Part shown: in pieces, positions 1 to 9,200 of the stretch
Layout: every line of letters begins with the position of its first letter
How positions within the stretch are numbered: the first letter of the stretch is position 1
From: Dermanyssus gallinae
Lineage: Eukaryota > Arthropoda > Arachnida > Mesostigmata > Dermanyssidae
NCBI GenBank assembly: GCA_003439945.1
Contig: QVRM01005943.1
Coordinates: 1 to 64,000, forward strand
Length of the DNA: 64,000 bases
Direction of reading: 5' to 3'
Notes under the pieces: model-generated
Told to the model about the DNA's origin: nothing
What the model saw: only the letters and a program-made list of their open reading frames with translations
Database searches by the model: none
Made by a program: the position numbers and the translations under genes

Positions 1-700
1 ATATATATAGACGTCTTGAAGGCATGCTTCAATGTAAATGTACCATCTTAAGAAATTAGTAAAATTAAAAAAAAATGCGTCGAAACCTAAACATGATCTC
101 TGCTTTCAGAAACTATCCCTCTGTATGCTATTATAGAAATATCAAAAACTTTGCTAGGCGTTCTTGTTTATCCGTACTTCTGCCAAAGAGAGGTAGGCCT
201 AATCAAGATTCGGCTAACATTATTGAATGTGGTGGTACACAACTCAACCTAGGCATACACATATATCTTTTAACGAAAATTCAATTCAATTGTGTTTATT
301 TCGCTCAAATTGAGTATATTATATAGTTCAAAGTGTTTCTTTATGAAGCTCTATATCTCTCTATGAATTGAGTGTCATGGGTTCACAAAACACGAATACG
401 GCGCTTGCGAATATCACAGCTATTTGCGATACAGGTCCATTTAAATTATAATTGAAATACGACGACTACGCCATGTCCAGCTGACCTATGTTGATCGCAG
501 GGCAACAACCTGGCTTCTGCACCTGCACTTGTCTTCGCCTGTTGCCGTTGCGCTGCGAGTCAGTGAGAAGAACTTAGCTGCGTCAGGACAGAAGCCTGCG
601 CAGCCATCATTCTGCATCCGTTGTAATTTTCTCAAATTATTCAATATCCGGGACTTTTGGAAGTATTCGTAGCTAGGGGGAAGGGGGATTGTATTGCAGA
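1..700. other. unassigned AT-rich sequence
   Basis: No reading frame here resembles a known protein, and no RNA gene or repeat structure was recognised. The short frames open in this stretch are of the length expected by chance in AT-rich DNA. Confidence 0.5.
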
Positions 701-865
701 ATCTCTCCTCGTTTTTGTCCGATCATGGTCACTTGTAGTCCACTGCGGCATTCACCTTATCTTAATTGGAAACTATAAAAACCCATTTAGGAGTGACAAC
801 TCCAAGTCTCAAACCCACGACCTCCTGAATGCAAGGCAATGGCTTTGCCACTAAGCCACCTTCAA
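700..865 (-). repeat. SINE-like repeat with a tRNA-derived head
   Basis: Read on the minus strand, 848-858 gives TGGCTTAGTGG, which fits the pol III A-box consensus. At 805-815 lies GGTTTGAGACT, a B-box-like sequence with one or two mismatches, about 33 bases downstream. Between them the bases CCTTGCAT resemble the anticodon arm of tRNA-Ala, but the acceptor ends do not pair, so this is not a functional tRNA gene. I infer a tRNA-derived SINE head. The body, toward 700, could not be matched to another copy in the window. Confidence 0.45.
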
Positions 866-1923
866 CAAAAGCACTAACACGTCAAAAATGTTTTACGCTG
901 ACGTCTCCTGTTAGGAAAGTCAATATGTTTGCAGGACTGCATAAAACAATACATTCCCGGCCACCGCATAGACAATACTCCCGTTGTCGGATCGACTAAT
1001 TGGGGTCTGTTTGTTTACATGCGCCCTCGAATTTCTAGCAGAGAGCACTGTCGTACCGCAATCGCGTACTCGATTAGGTGTTTGACGTCATACCCGTCGG
1101 GCTTTTCTTCCAGTTTAGTTCTCCGATTATCAGGTGCTGCTATAAACCATGCCTACGGCAATAATTTGGTATGCATAGCTGCTGTTAAGGGCAAATATTC
1201 GCGTCGCGATTAGAGAATCCGCCATGGGCCTGTATGAAGACTGAGGTTCATTGCTATTACACGTACAAGATGGGTAATAGCAATGTAACATGATTCGTTG
1301 AAGTGGGTCGCACGCGTGGGCTTCGGAAGGGTACCTTCAATCACAGACCTCTATCGTCAGCATGCTTATCGACAAGAGCGCTATGGTTTGAGTATGCGCG
1401 GGCTCGCTATATGGTGCCACCAAAGGGCGCAGTAGGTAAAAACGAGTAGTTTGACCAAAGTCATTAGCTAACAACCGCGAACCAACCATTGGTACCACCC
1501 TGCGGATCGGTTTTGTAACAGGACTGCTGGACCTCTGCGCTTTTCTTGTAGACTATCAAGTTTGTCTCCACCCTACGGTAAACTAAGTCAATTGTTAATA
1601 TTCTACGGAAAGCTGAAGCGAAAGCATTTAACGCGGACAATTCATTCACTCATCTGGACAAATGCTACAGCACTACACGTTAAGTAAAATAAGTCGATTT
1701 CGCTTGTTCTATGTCGACCAAATCAATATCTAACGTTTTAACGCTTTCATTTGCCACCGTGCAAACTTGCAACGTACATTTAGCTGGATTAGATAATACA
1801 TTTAGATAGGCCATCCATGAAACGTGTGCCATAATACAGCCACAGACGGGTTTAGCTTACATAGCGCGGCTTGCTGCCTAATATGGACCACTAGGCGCCT
1901 TATGACAATTAAATAAAATAAAT
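866..1923. other. unassigned sequence
   Basis: Mixed-composition DNA without a recognisable gene, transposon motif or RNA. Open frames are short and show no conserved motif. Confidence 0.4.
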
Positions 1924-1944
1924 CTATATATATATATATATATT
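1924..1944. repeat. (TA)n microsatellite
   Basis: Uninterrupted TA dinucleotide run seen directly in the sequence. Confidence 0.95.
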
Positions 1945-2053
1945 AAGATATGCACCCAACACTATGTCTATACCTGTGCATCTGCCAAGCCTCTAGGTAT
2001 AACTGGCAAACCTAACTTCTCATCCCTCTTAGCACAATTAAATCTACAAAGTA

Positions 2054-2056
<3 letters not shown>

Positions 2057-2124
<68 letters not shown>

Positions 2125-2132
2125 TGTATATA
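2057..2132. repeat. long (TA)n microsatellite
   Basis: About 60 bases of pure TA repeat followed by interrupted TA/TG units. It is one of the longest TA tracts in the window and is itself a perfect foldback. Confidence 0.97.
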
Positions 2133-2253
2133 ACACTCCTTGGACGTTGTCGATAAGGTTTAATCTTTTTTCAACTATTTTTTTAACGAGAACTTGAGCG
2201 TTTTAAAATGCAGTTCCGTGAATAAACGACGCTTGAAATTGAACTAATTTGAA

Positions 2254-2257
<4 letters not shown>

Positions 2258-2286
<29 letters not shown>
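2258..2286. repeat. (TA)n microsatellite
   Basis: Pure TA run that borders a local direct and inverted duplication at 2287-2450. Confidence 0.95.
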
Positions 2287-2450
2287 CTCTAGAACTAATA
2301 CTTCGTTTATATCTACATACACTACAAAAGGTCTGTATCTCCATATACGAATGTATTAGTTGTAGAGTATATATGTATATATACTCTACAACTAATACTT
2401 CGTATATATCTACATACACTACAAAAGGTCTGTATCTCCACATACGATAG
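2287..2450. repeat. direct duplication with an internal palindrome
   Basis: A segment of about 65 bases, from TACTCTAGAACTAATACTTCG to CTCCATATACGA, recurs from about 2380 with only a few changes. Between the two copies lies an inverted repeat: arms 2353-2374 and 2377-2398 are 22 bases each, perfectly complementary, with a 2-base centre. The inverted arm is the start of the duplicated unit in reverse, so the locus carries the same short sequence in both orientations. No coding function is suggested. Confidence 0.85.
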
Positions 2451-3871
2451 CGTACAAGCCTTTGTAGTTTTCTTGTGGTTCAATACATTGACGGAAGCAG
2501 ACGATACGACGGTACATGGAATCGCTTCCAAGTATGAGATACTGGATGCTTACGTGAAGATGAAGGTGAATGAAAATAAAAAATCAATAAATAAACTCGG
2601 TTGGATGCACCGATCCTTAAACTTGGGCTTGGAGACGAGTCGTTAAGACCTATAATTTGTGTACGTTGTCTCCCTTTCCAAAGAAGAGGTAAGACGCATC
2701 AAATAGTATAATATCTACACACACACCACAACGAGATATACGTACAAATACTGGCAGAGGTTGTTGCTGCCGTTAGCGTTTCTATTACTACGGTAGGCAA
2801 GTACATCTGTCGTCGCTGTAACCTCAAGTAGGGCATTTGAGGGCGGCATACTCATCCGGAGCAAAGGGCTTCATAACGCGGAACGAGAAGTCTCGAAACG
2901 AGACGCTAGTTCACGCTTTCAACTAAGCCAAGTAGATGCACTTCTCGAATGCTTCCATCGAAAATCTCTCGCATTGAGAGCCGAGACGACAAAATCTCGT
3001 TGACTCACCACATAGCCACTTGAAACCTCTTTTCGATCGGCTGGCAGGCTTAAATGCGGTTTCTGTACGCCGCATCTCGTAAACAAGTAGTTAGCCCTCA
3101 GTTCGGCTGTGCCCACAAGGACGACATCGAGGATTACATACACTCTATCCGCGTACTCCTTTGAAAGAGCAGTGGAACTTCAGTCAGCATCGACACTCAC
3201 TCGTTAACGCAATACGAAGCTAAACAGAGAAGTAAACAGCGCGCCCAACTGCGACGACTTTTCAGGATTAAAAATGCCAAGTTTTCATTCAGGCTAAACC
3301 TTTTCAGAAGTACGCACGGCGTGTCGCGAATGCGTCTTTGGTAATTTTTGGAATTAGCTAGTGCAAACAGTGGATGTATAATATACTATACTCTCTTATT
3401 CGTATGTGATTCACCTGGATCCTAAGTGACTAGCTAATTAATGACATAGGACACTTAGAGCTCATCAAAAAACTCGAATGATGATTAGCATTAACAGGGA
3501 AAAAACCTGTATGAATGTCATACGTCGCTGAGCAAATATAAAGCCTCGGGGCTCTACATGCTTATAGCCGGCTTAAGTTACGTATAATTACTATTTACAT
3601 TCCGATTATTGCCTTCAATATGTATGCTGTGCCTCCATAAGCGTCGTTTATACTCCTCAGAGTCCTCCTCAGATAACGGCTGTTATTTAAACATCGTAGC
3701 CACGTTAACTAATGCCGACAGGCACGTGGCCAGCCGACAAAAACGTAACCGGAATCCTAATCGAGTGTGTATAGTATCGGCTTTAGAATTTCGAGTTGGT
3801 TTTTATAAGCAAACAACCCGCAAAGCTTTGCAGGTTTTTGTTGTCTCTGATAAACGTACACCTACTTAAAA
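2451..3871. other. unassigned sequence
   Basis: No gene, transposon domain or structural RNA recognised. Short open frames occur on both strands, but none carries a conserved motif. Confidence 0.4.
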
Positions 3872-4203
3872 AGAGAAGGCAAGCTTCACTAAGATTCGTC
3901 TAGTTATTAGTAATAGTGCGCTTATAGTTGTTAGAACTAGTCAAACGCATGTGTGTTACACCATATAAATACAGCTAACAATAAAATACTATTAAGCGAC
4001 ACATAGTAAACATTTGTGTACTACTAGTATTGTACTGTACAGAGAAGGCAAGCCCCACTAAGATTCGTCTAGTTATTAGTAATAGTGCGCTATAATTGTT
4101 TGAACTAGTCAAACGCATGTGTGTTACACCATTTAAATACAGCTAACAATAATATAACATTAAGCGACACATAGTAAACATTCTTGTACTACTAGCATTG
4201 TAT
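3872..4203. repeat. two-copy tandem duplication, 169-bp period
   Basis: Unit 1 (3872-4040) and unit 2 (4041 to about 4203) both begin AGAGAAGGCAAGC and remain closely alignable to their ends. Differences are scattered substitutions and a few one-base indels, so the duplication is not brand new. Neither copy holds a convincing reading frame. Confidence 0.92.
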
Positions 4204-5529
4204 CACTTGAATACTTTACTACAGCACAAGACAAACACCGCTGCTATCACCCAATAGAAATAGCGTTGGCTGCCACCACATGAATTGCTGCCGGCGTTCA
4301 TAAATAACGTTGTAGAAGTTCCTGTCGGAAAAGTGGATTGTTGGCCCACTGGTGGAGAAATGAGCAGACATACAAAAGCTTGACAAAAATCGCCCTTGCT
4401 GTCGTCGTCCCGCTGTCATTATTGCGTCGTGTCGCGTTAGCGGCTCGGCTGGCCTGCACTTGGGTGGGCGCCGATCAGGTCGATCAAGGCGATGTGACTA
4501 GGCAGACGTGATGGTCCTTCCAAAGCACGGGCCTCCCGGCAGTAGGGAAAACGGGCACAAGGTCTTAGATCCTTTGCACCTTTGGCGCGCGATTTCGGCG
4601 AGACCCAACTCCTTTTCCTCCGTTGCGTCCTCCTCGCCTCGTTTTTACCCCACCTCACTGCCTTCTACGCTAGCCCGCTTCGCGCTCTGAGCTCACTTCG
4701 GCTATATGTCTGTCTATCTGTCTGTGGGGCCGCTCGCCCGTCCTATATATGTATCTGCTAGTTCCTCCCATGATTACCTGCATTCGCCTCTCGTGCTCTT
4801 TGGTCGGCGAGGTGCTGGTGTTGCTGCTTCTCTTCTTGTTGAACGATGGCCACATTTGAAGGGGTTTTATCTACTTCCTCCAGCAGCTAGGAGCCTCGAG
4901 CCCGTCGAGATTCGTTCGAGACTACTTCGGGGTCTACGATGCCGGTTGGTGCGGTCGTCATGCTTCCTTTGGATAAAAACCTCGGCAGGCAGCGAAAAAC
5001 TTCGCCGGCCGCCACTGCGTCGATATGGCAACAACATTGTCTACCTAAACAACATTGCCCACCAAATACCGTTGCCGGTAGCAGCCGAAGAAGTGGCAAA
5101 ACACAATCAGCAGTCGTCTGCGGTTGTCGAAAAGACACGGCATTGCTGGGACAATGCGCTGAGATATTACAGACGCCACTCGCTTGTCGAAAGTCAGACA
5201 AACACATGCAGCCAGCCCGTACAGCCACCGCCATTACGTCGCCATCAAGCTGGTCGAATTTGGCTCGATGTAGCTCATCAATTTTTCTTCTCTTCGTTGG
5301 CGATGAACATACTCGCATCTGATGAGAGTTAGCGCGTAAGCCTAAAGGCTTTCTGACGAGACCAGCTGTGTAGAACCGAACTTGTAGAACAAGCAAAAAA
5401 AACTTGAATACTGTAAACTTGCTATCAGTAACGAAAGGCGCGGCTTCTCTCGCGCGTTGGCGCAACATGCTTTCAATTACATATATTTGTATTAGTGTCG
5501 ACTGCTTCTGAAAGAGCTAGGCAAGCGAG
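4204..5529. other. GC-richer unassigned segment
   Basis: From about 4430 to 5330 the base composition is clearly more GC rich than its surroundings. Frames are open on both strands for up to about 200 codons (4706-5332 plus, 4887-5468 minus). These overlap each other, show low-complexity residue use and match no family I know. Possibilities are a 5' untranslated exon or promoter of a host gene, or a diverged repeat. The sequence alone does not decide. Confidence 0.3.
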
Positions 5530-5555
5530 TATATATATATATATATATATATATA
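5530..5555. repeat. (TA)n microsatellite
   Basis: Pure AT dinucleotide run. Confidence 0.95.
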
Positions 5556-6802
5556 CAGTAATTATTTTTTGCAGTGAATCGCGGTCTCGAGTGTTGAAAC
5601 ATTGCGCTAGGTATTAGTGCCATACGTAATACGCGCGTTGCTGAGGCTATTAAGTAATGTGCCAGCACAGAAAATTGCGCGAATTGCATGGAAGAGATTC
5701 GCGTAATTTACACGCGGGAGCGTAGCTCAACTCGCTATTCGTGTTACCGCCAAACGCGAACTATCGAGGTTAAATATTACCATAAACAATTGTATGCTCA
5801 TTTCGATATAGATAGGTGCATGCTATGTTAAACAAAAATACGACGGCAGCTCTCGTGCAGGACATGTCGTGCAGGACTCGGCCCGTAACAACGTATTCTT
5901 GCCCTTGGGAGAATACGACTATGGATACATTACCTGTGTATGGAATACAGCTCCCCAAGTATCACTATACACTAAGTCGTACATCCTTCCATACGTGAGC
6001 ACTCTATGTAACGAAGCAGGTGGAAACGCTGCTTCTGTCCTGAGCTCGCCGGACAGAAACGAGGCATGTCGGGCCAGGATCATCCGAGTGTAGGATAAAA
6101 GGCGGCTCACACAGATGCAGGTTCGTTTGCAACCTGAGCCATTGGTTGTCGGGCGGCTGCCGGCATTGACGAAAGGGAGCGTCCTGAAAAAAGGGAAACC
6201 TTACCAAGTCAACCTTATCGTCTTCCTCAAGGCCGTCGGAACCGAAGTCGGGACAAGGACAGTCGTCGCTGCAACTCTGTGTGGCCGTGTTGCAAGGTTA
6301 ACTTAAAGAGAGACAGACATTGATGTTGAAGAAGATGTCGGATATCGGCTTCGTTGTTGTAGCTTGCGAGTTGGACCGCAATGAGTGGTTCATCAGATGC
6401 GCGCTGTGCTTCCGTTTGCTCGCCAATGGCAACATAACGCCGCCGAACAAGCACGCTACGGCGCCATTATCGGCAATACCAAACGTGTCCACATCGTTTT
6501 GCGGCTGCATTGCGAATGATCAGCTCAATCAGTCGACGTGGCGCGTGATAGTGTATTCGGTCCACTACATATGAGTCACCCTGAGTCGCCCTCCGCTAGT
6601 AGCATCGATATTGCAGGTAGAGCAGTCTGTATAGGGTCACTCCTAGGCGAGACCTGTCTGGAGAGTTCAAAAGCGACCGAGTCACGAGAACAAAGGAAGG
6701 AATTTTTCATCCGAGACAGATGCAACACACAGAAACCACGTGTTCACAGCATAAGTGGCCTTAACAACAACGGCCGGTGTGCATCACCCGCATTACCATT
6801 TA
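5556..6802. other. unassigned sequence
   Basis: No recognisable gene or element. Several overlapping frames of 60-84 codons are open on both strands between 5816 and 6574, which is typical of non-coding DNA of this composition. Confidence 0.35.
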
Positions 6803-6845
6803 GTATATACATATATATATATATACTTTTTTATATATATATATT
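6803..6845. repeat. (TA)n microsatellite flanking the gypsy 3' LTR
   Basis: Interrupted TA tract ending three bases before the LTR terminus at 6848. The LTR element appears to have inserted beside or within it. Confidence 0.93.
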
Positions 6846-6847
6846 AG

Positions 6848-7131
6848 TGTCCACCACCCCCATGACCGGGCGACGACCGTTACGAGTTCGCCATTCTCTC
6901 GCTCAAGCAACACACGTCCTCTGCCTGGCTCGCACCAACGACTACTAACTCATTTATTCTCATGCCTCCTTATATACTCACAGATTGCCCGCGCATTTAG
7001 TGACTTCCCGCGTCTTCACTAGTAGGGTGGCGGCATCTTCTAATTGGCGCCATGTATTTAGCTTGCCTCGGCATTGCCGCTAGCCGACGCTGTCTATGCC
7101 CGCGCTGCTTAACGGACACTGCTATCCTACA
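6848..7131 (-). repeat. 3' LTR of the gypsy-type element
   Basis: 284 bases with TG...CA termini on either strand: TGTCCACC starts the plus-strand reading and CCTACA ends it. On the minus (element) strand it contains a TATA-like TATATAAGG and, about 15 bases further on, an AATAAA, as expected for an LTR promoter and polyadenylation signal. It is followed in plus orientation by the polypurine tract complement. Its last 61 element-strand bases are repeated at 8270-8330. Confidence 0.75.
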
Positions 7132-7143
7132 TTCTCCCCCCTT
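7132..7143 (-). promoter_or_regulatory. polypurine tract
   Basis: The minus strand reads AAGGGGGGAGAA immediately upstream of the 3' LTR. This is the usual plus-strand primer position in LTR elements. Confidence 0.72.
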
Positions 7144-7145
7144 CG

Positions 7146-7487
7146 CAGGCTTGTTTTGAATTCTATCCCGTCTTTACTCACGAATTCAAGTAAATGGATT
7201 GGTGCGCGTCTAACCCGCCGTGGACGTCCTTCAGAGCGGTGCGCTGTTGTCTTCATGTTCATCATGTGGCGCACCCGGCGGCGGCTGGCCTCCGTATACT
7301 GACCCAGTCGCCGGGCACGACCGCACGAACCTGGTTCCGACTGCCGTTCTTCTCCCGTCTGCGTGCTCCTTCGGTTCCTCCACTCGCACTCGCTCACCCT
7401 CATGTGCATCCTCCGCCGCCTCCAGGCATTCGCCGTTGGCCCAACGATCCCAGCGTGGCCGCTCCTCCACGCCAATCGCCTGCACAT
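7146..7487 (-). pseudogene. 3' coding remnant of the gypsy-type element
   Basis: A minus-strand frame runs up to the polypurine tract and ends a few bases from it. Its tail is arginine rich (RRVRRAPIHLLEF), which resembles the basic ends of gypsy Pol polyproteins, where a run like RRS-R-RRPP-RL is common. No integrase or reverse transcriptase motif remains. It appears to have been joined to gag by a large internal deletion near 7480-7520. The assignment is inference from position and composition. Confidence 0.35.
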
Positions 7488-8071
7488 TCTACCGCGTTCG
7501 TATACTTCCTGCCGAAATGGCCAAACTTATCACACTTTCGTTTCCTCACTTGTTTTGCCGGGCACATTTCGGCCCCGTACTCGTGCCTCGTCCATCCGCA
7601 CGCCTGGCATCCATCCGTTCCGTGTTCCCGCCCTGCCGCCAGCCTAGGTCCGCTTCGTTCCGCCGGCTCTCGCTCACCAACTCGTGTCGTGCTGCAATCC
7701 ATACTGGCCTCCATGACGCACCTCTCCACGTGTAACGCGGCCGTTAGGGCCTGTTGGACACCCGCTCCGCGTTCTCGCCCTGCCGACGGCCTTGGTCCGC
7801 TTCTTTCCGGCGGCCCTTCGCTTCCCGAACCTCGGTCACCTACTCTTTTCCTCCTGCGATCCATCTGGCATCCGTGACGCACCTCTTCTCGTGTAGCGCG
7901 GCCGTCCAGTTCGACCCGCAAGGCCTGTTCGAGGAGGAACTTTTCTCTCACCTGTGGCCTTGTCGCCCCAGAATTAGGTGGCTCCTCAACACCAGGGTTC
8001 GAACGTCGAGCTTGCACCTCACCACCGTTGTCTTCACCGGCAACGGCTGTTCCCTTGTGTTCCTTAAACAT
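7400..8071 (-). pseudogene. gag-like gene of the gypsy-type element
   Basis: A 223-codon frame starts about 175 bases downstream of the primer site, where gag should begin. Near residues 155-190 it has a Cys/His pattern (CQACGW-RHEYGAEMC, then RKCDKFGHFGRKY) that resembles the paired zinc knuckles of gypsy Gag, which bind the element RNA. One knuckle lacks a cysteine (CDKFGHF in place of CDKCGHF). The C-terminus turns into glycine-rich sequence at the presumed deletion joint. The middle carries a tandem repeat with a 148-bp DNA period. Such repeats are not a usual gag feature, and this one may be a local duplication. Confidence 0.55.
7621..7910. repeat. tandem repeat inside gag, 148-bp period
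   Basis: GTTCCCGCCCTGCC at 7623 recurs as GTTCTCGCCCTGCC at 7771. Later landmarks (GATCCAT...TGACGCACCTCT) repeat at about the same spacing. The two units have diverged substantially. Confidence 0.65.
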
Positions 8072-8244
8072 CTCCGTTGAACAGCTTCGTCACCATCCTG
8101 ACGTAGTCACCTCGCCGTCTTCCTCCGGCTCCGTGCCTGGTGCCATTTCCTCTACGGTGTTGTTGGCCGGTCCATGGATCGCAGAACCGGAGGTGGGGGT
8201 GGCAGACCTGTGTGCATTGTTGCACTGCCTTTTCTTCTTTCCGG

Positions 8245-8262
8245 ATCCTGTCGACTGCGCCA
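8245..8262 (-). promoter_or_regulatory. tRNA primer-binding site (tRNA-Ser type)
   Basis: The minus strand reads TGGCGCAGTCGACAGGAT seven bases inside the 5' LTR end. TGGCGCAGTCG is complementary to a tRNA 3' end CGACTGC plus GCCA, as in arthropod tRNA-Ser, a primer I recall for gypsy-group elements such as 17.6 and 297. Confidence 0.65.
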
Positions 8263-8269
8263 GTTGTAG

Positions 8270-8330
8270 TGTCCACCGCCCCCATGACCGGGCGGCGACC
8301 GTTACGAGTTCGCCATTCTCTCGCTCAAGC
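8270..8330 (-). repeat. truncated 5' LTR of the gypsy-type element
   Basis: 61 bases nearly identical to 6848-6908 (a few substitutions). The match stops abruptly after CTCAAGC, so about 220 bases of U3/R have been lost from this LTR. Confidence 0.8.
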
Positions 8331-8336
8331 TTGGGT

Positions 8337-8404
8337 CTACAAAAAAGTTTTTTCGGTTTTTTTAATGATTCTCTACGGACAAAACGGAAAAAACTTTTTT
8401 GTAG
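8337..8404. repeat. inverted repeat (hairpin)
   Basis: Arms 8337-8356 and 8385-8404 are 20 bases with one mismatch, separated by 28 bases. The structure begins only six bases after the broken 5' LTR and may mark the end of another element or the scar of the truncation. Confidence 0.8.
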
Positions 8405-8408
8405 CTCT

Positions 8409-8426
8409 TTATATATATATATATAT
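8409..8426. repeat. (TA)n microsatellite
   Basis: Short AT dinucleotide run. Confidence 0.9.
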
Positions 8427-8894
8427 GCAAATAAATGTATCTTAGCCTTTCAGAAAGAGCTAGAGTCTGGAAAACATGGCTGTCTACAGTACATATGATT
8501 ATGCTGAGTTTGCTAGTGATAACATTTTTCATGTGTAGGCGCTTAAAGGTTCAACATAATCCCACGGCAACTTCTCGGTTAGCTTAAAGAAGAACTTGAA
8601 ATAATTAGTTCAACAATTTCAAAAGTACTCAAACAACCGTAAATATGCTTGACACGTTCGCGAGTACGCATGTGCGCCTTGCTTTTTGACTGTTCTTACA
8701 TCATACCATAACTTTAAAATAATTTTGTAATCTGCCAACTGCATAGGGTCAAACAGCATGATGTGCCTACCGTCTACGTAAATTGTACGTTTAGTGCACC
8801 TATATTAAAGTCCTAGCTTGGGAAAACGTCGGTAAACTAAATTTTATTACGTGAATAGTTAACCTTGTTAAACTGTTAAAGCTGGTAAAACCGG
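8427..8894. other. unassigned AT-rich sequence
   Basis: Nothing recognised in this stretch. Confidence 0.4.
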
Positions 8895-9200
8895 TAGACT
8901 TAGTGGCGGCGTGGTCTAGGAGACTAGTGCGCTAGTCATGGCGCATGTCATTTACCGGGGTGTCGCCGGTTCGATCCCTGTTGTTGACCGAATTTTCATT
9001 GAGGGATGCTCATTGAGAATAGATGATAAACCATACACCGCTGAGAGTCAGCAGCCATGCTGCGACAAGGACTGTTAGGCAAACCCTAGATATCTCAACA
9101 TGTCCGGCCCTCGGTGCATTGAAGATATACCTCACGGTGAGTTCCAAGCCCGTAGGAGACGGAGGATGACCTAGAATTAAAAACAACCTCCTAAAAAAAT
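8895..9200 (+). repeat. SINE family A, copy 1 (tRNA head and body)
   Basis: The head has TGGCGGCGTGG at 8904-8914, one mismatch from the pol III A box, and GGTTCGATCCC at 8968-8978, a canonical B box. A non-tRNA body of about 200 bases follows, running from GATGCTCATTGAGA to CCTAGAATTAAAAA. The same body, in the same order, is seen at about 63137-63330. tRNA-like head, unrelated body and A-rich tail make a SINE the best explanation. Transcription would be by RNA polymerase III and retroposition would depend on a LINE partner. Confidence 0.72.
8904..8978 (+). promoter_or_regulatory. internal pol III promoter (A and B boxes)
   Basis: A box at 8904-8914 and B box at 8968-8978, about 54 bases apart, within the range used by tRNA-type promoters. 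Confidence 0.6.

Larger units (their letters stand above)
6848..8330 (-). mobile_element. Ty3/gypsy-type LTR retrotransposon, internally deleted
   Basis: Read on the minus strand the parts come in the right order: remnant of the 5' LTR (8270-8330), a primer-binding site (8245-8262), a leader of about 170 bases, a gag-like frame (7400-8071), a short 3' coding end, a polypurine tract (7132-7143) and a full 3' LTR (6848-7131). The internal region is only about 1.1 kb, where autonomous gypsy elements have about 4-6 kb. The protease, reverse transcriptase, RNase H and integrase part is therefore missing. This is a non-autonomous deletion derivative that would need proteins from an intact relative to move. 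The superfamily call rests on the gag zinc-knuckle pattern and the primer site. Confidence 0.72.

Noticed and set aside
4706..5468. Frames of about 200 codons on both strands
   Set aside because: They are antisense to each other, lack any conserved motif and coincide with a GC-rich stretch. I do not call a gene.
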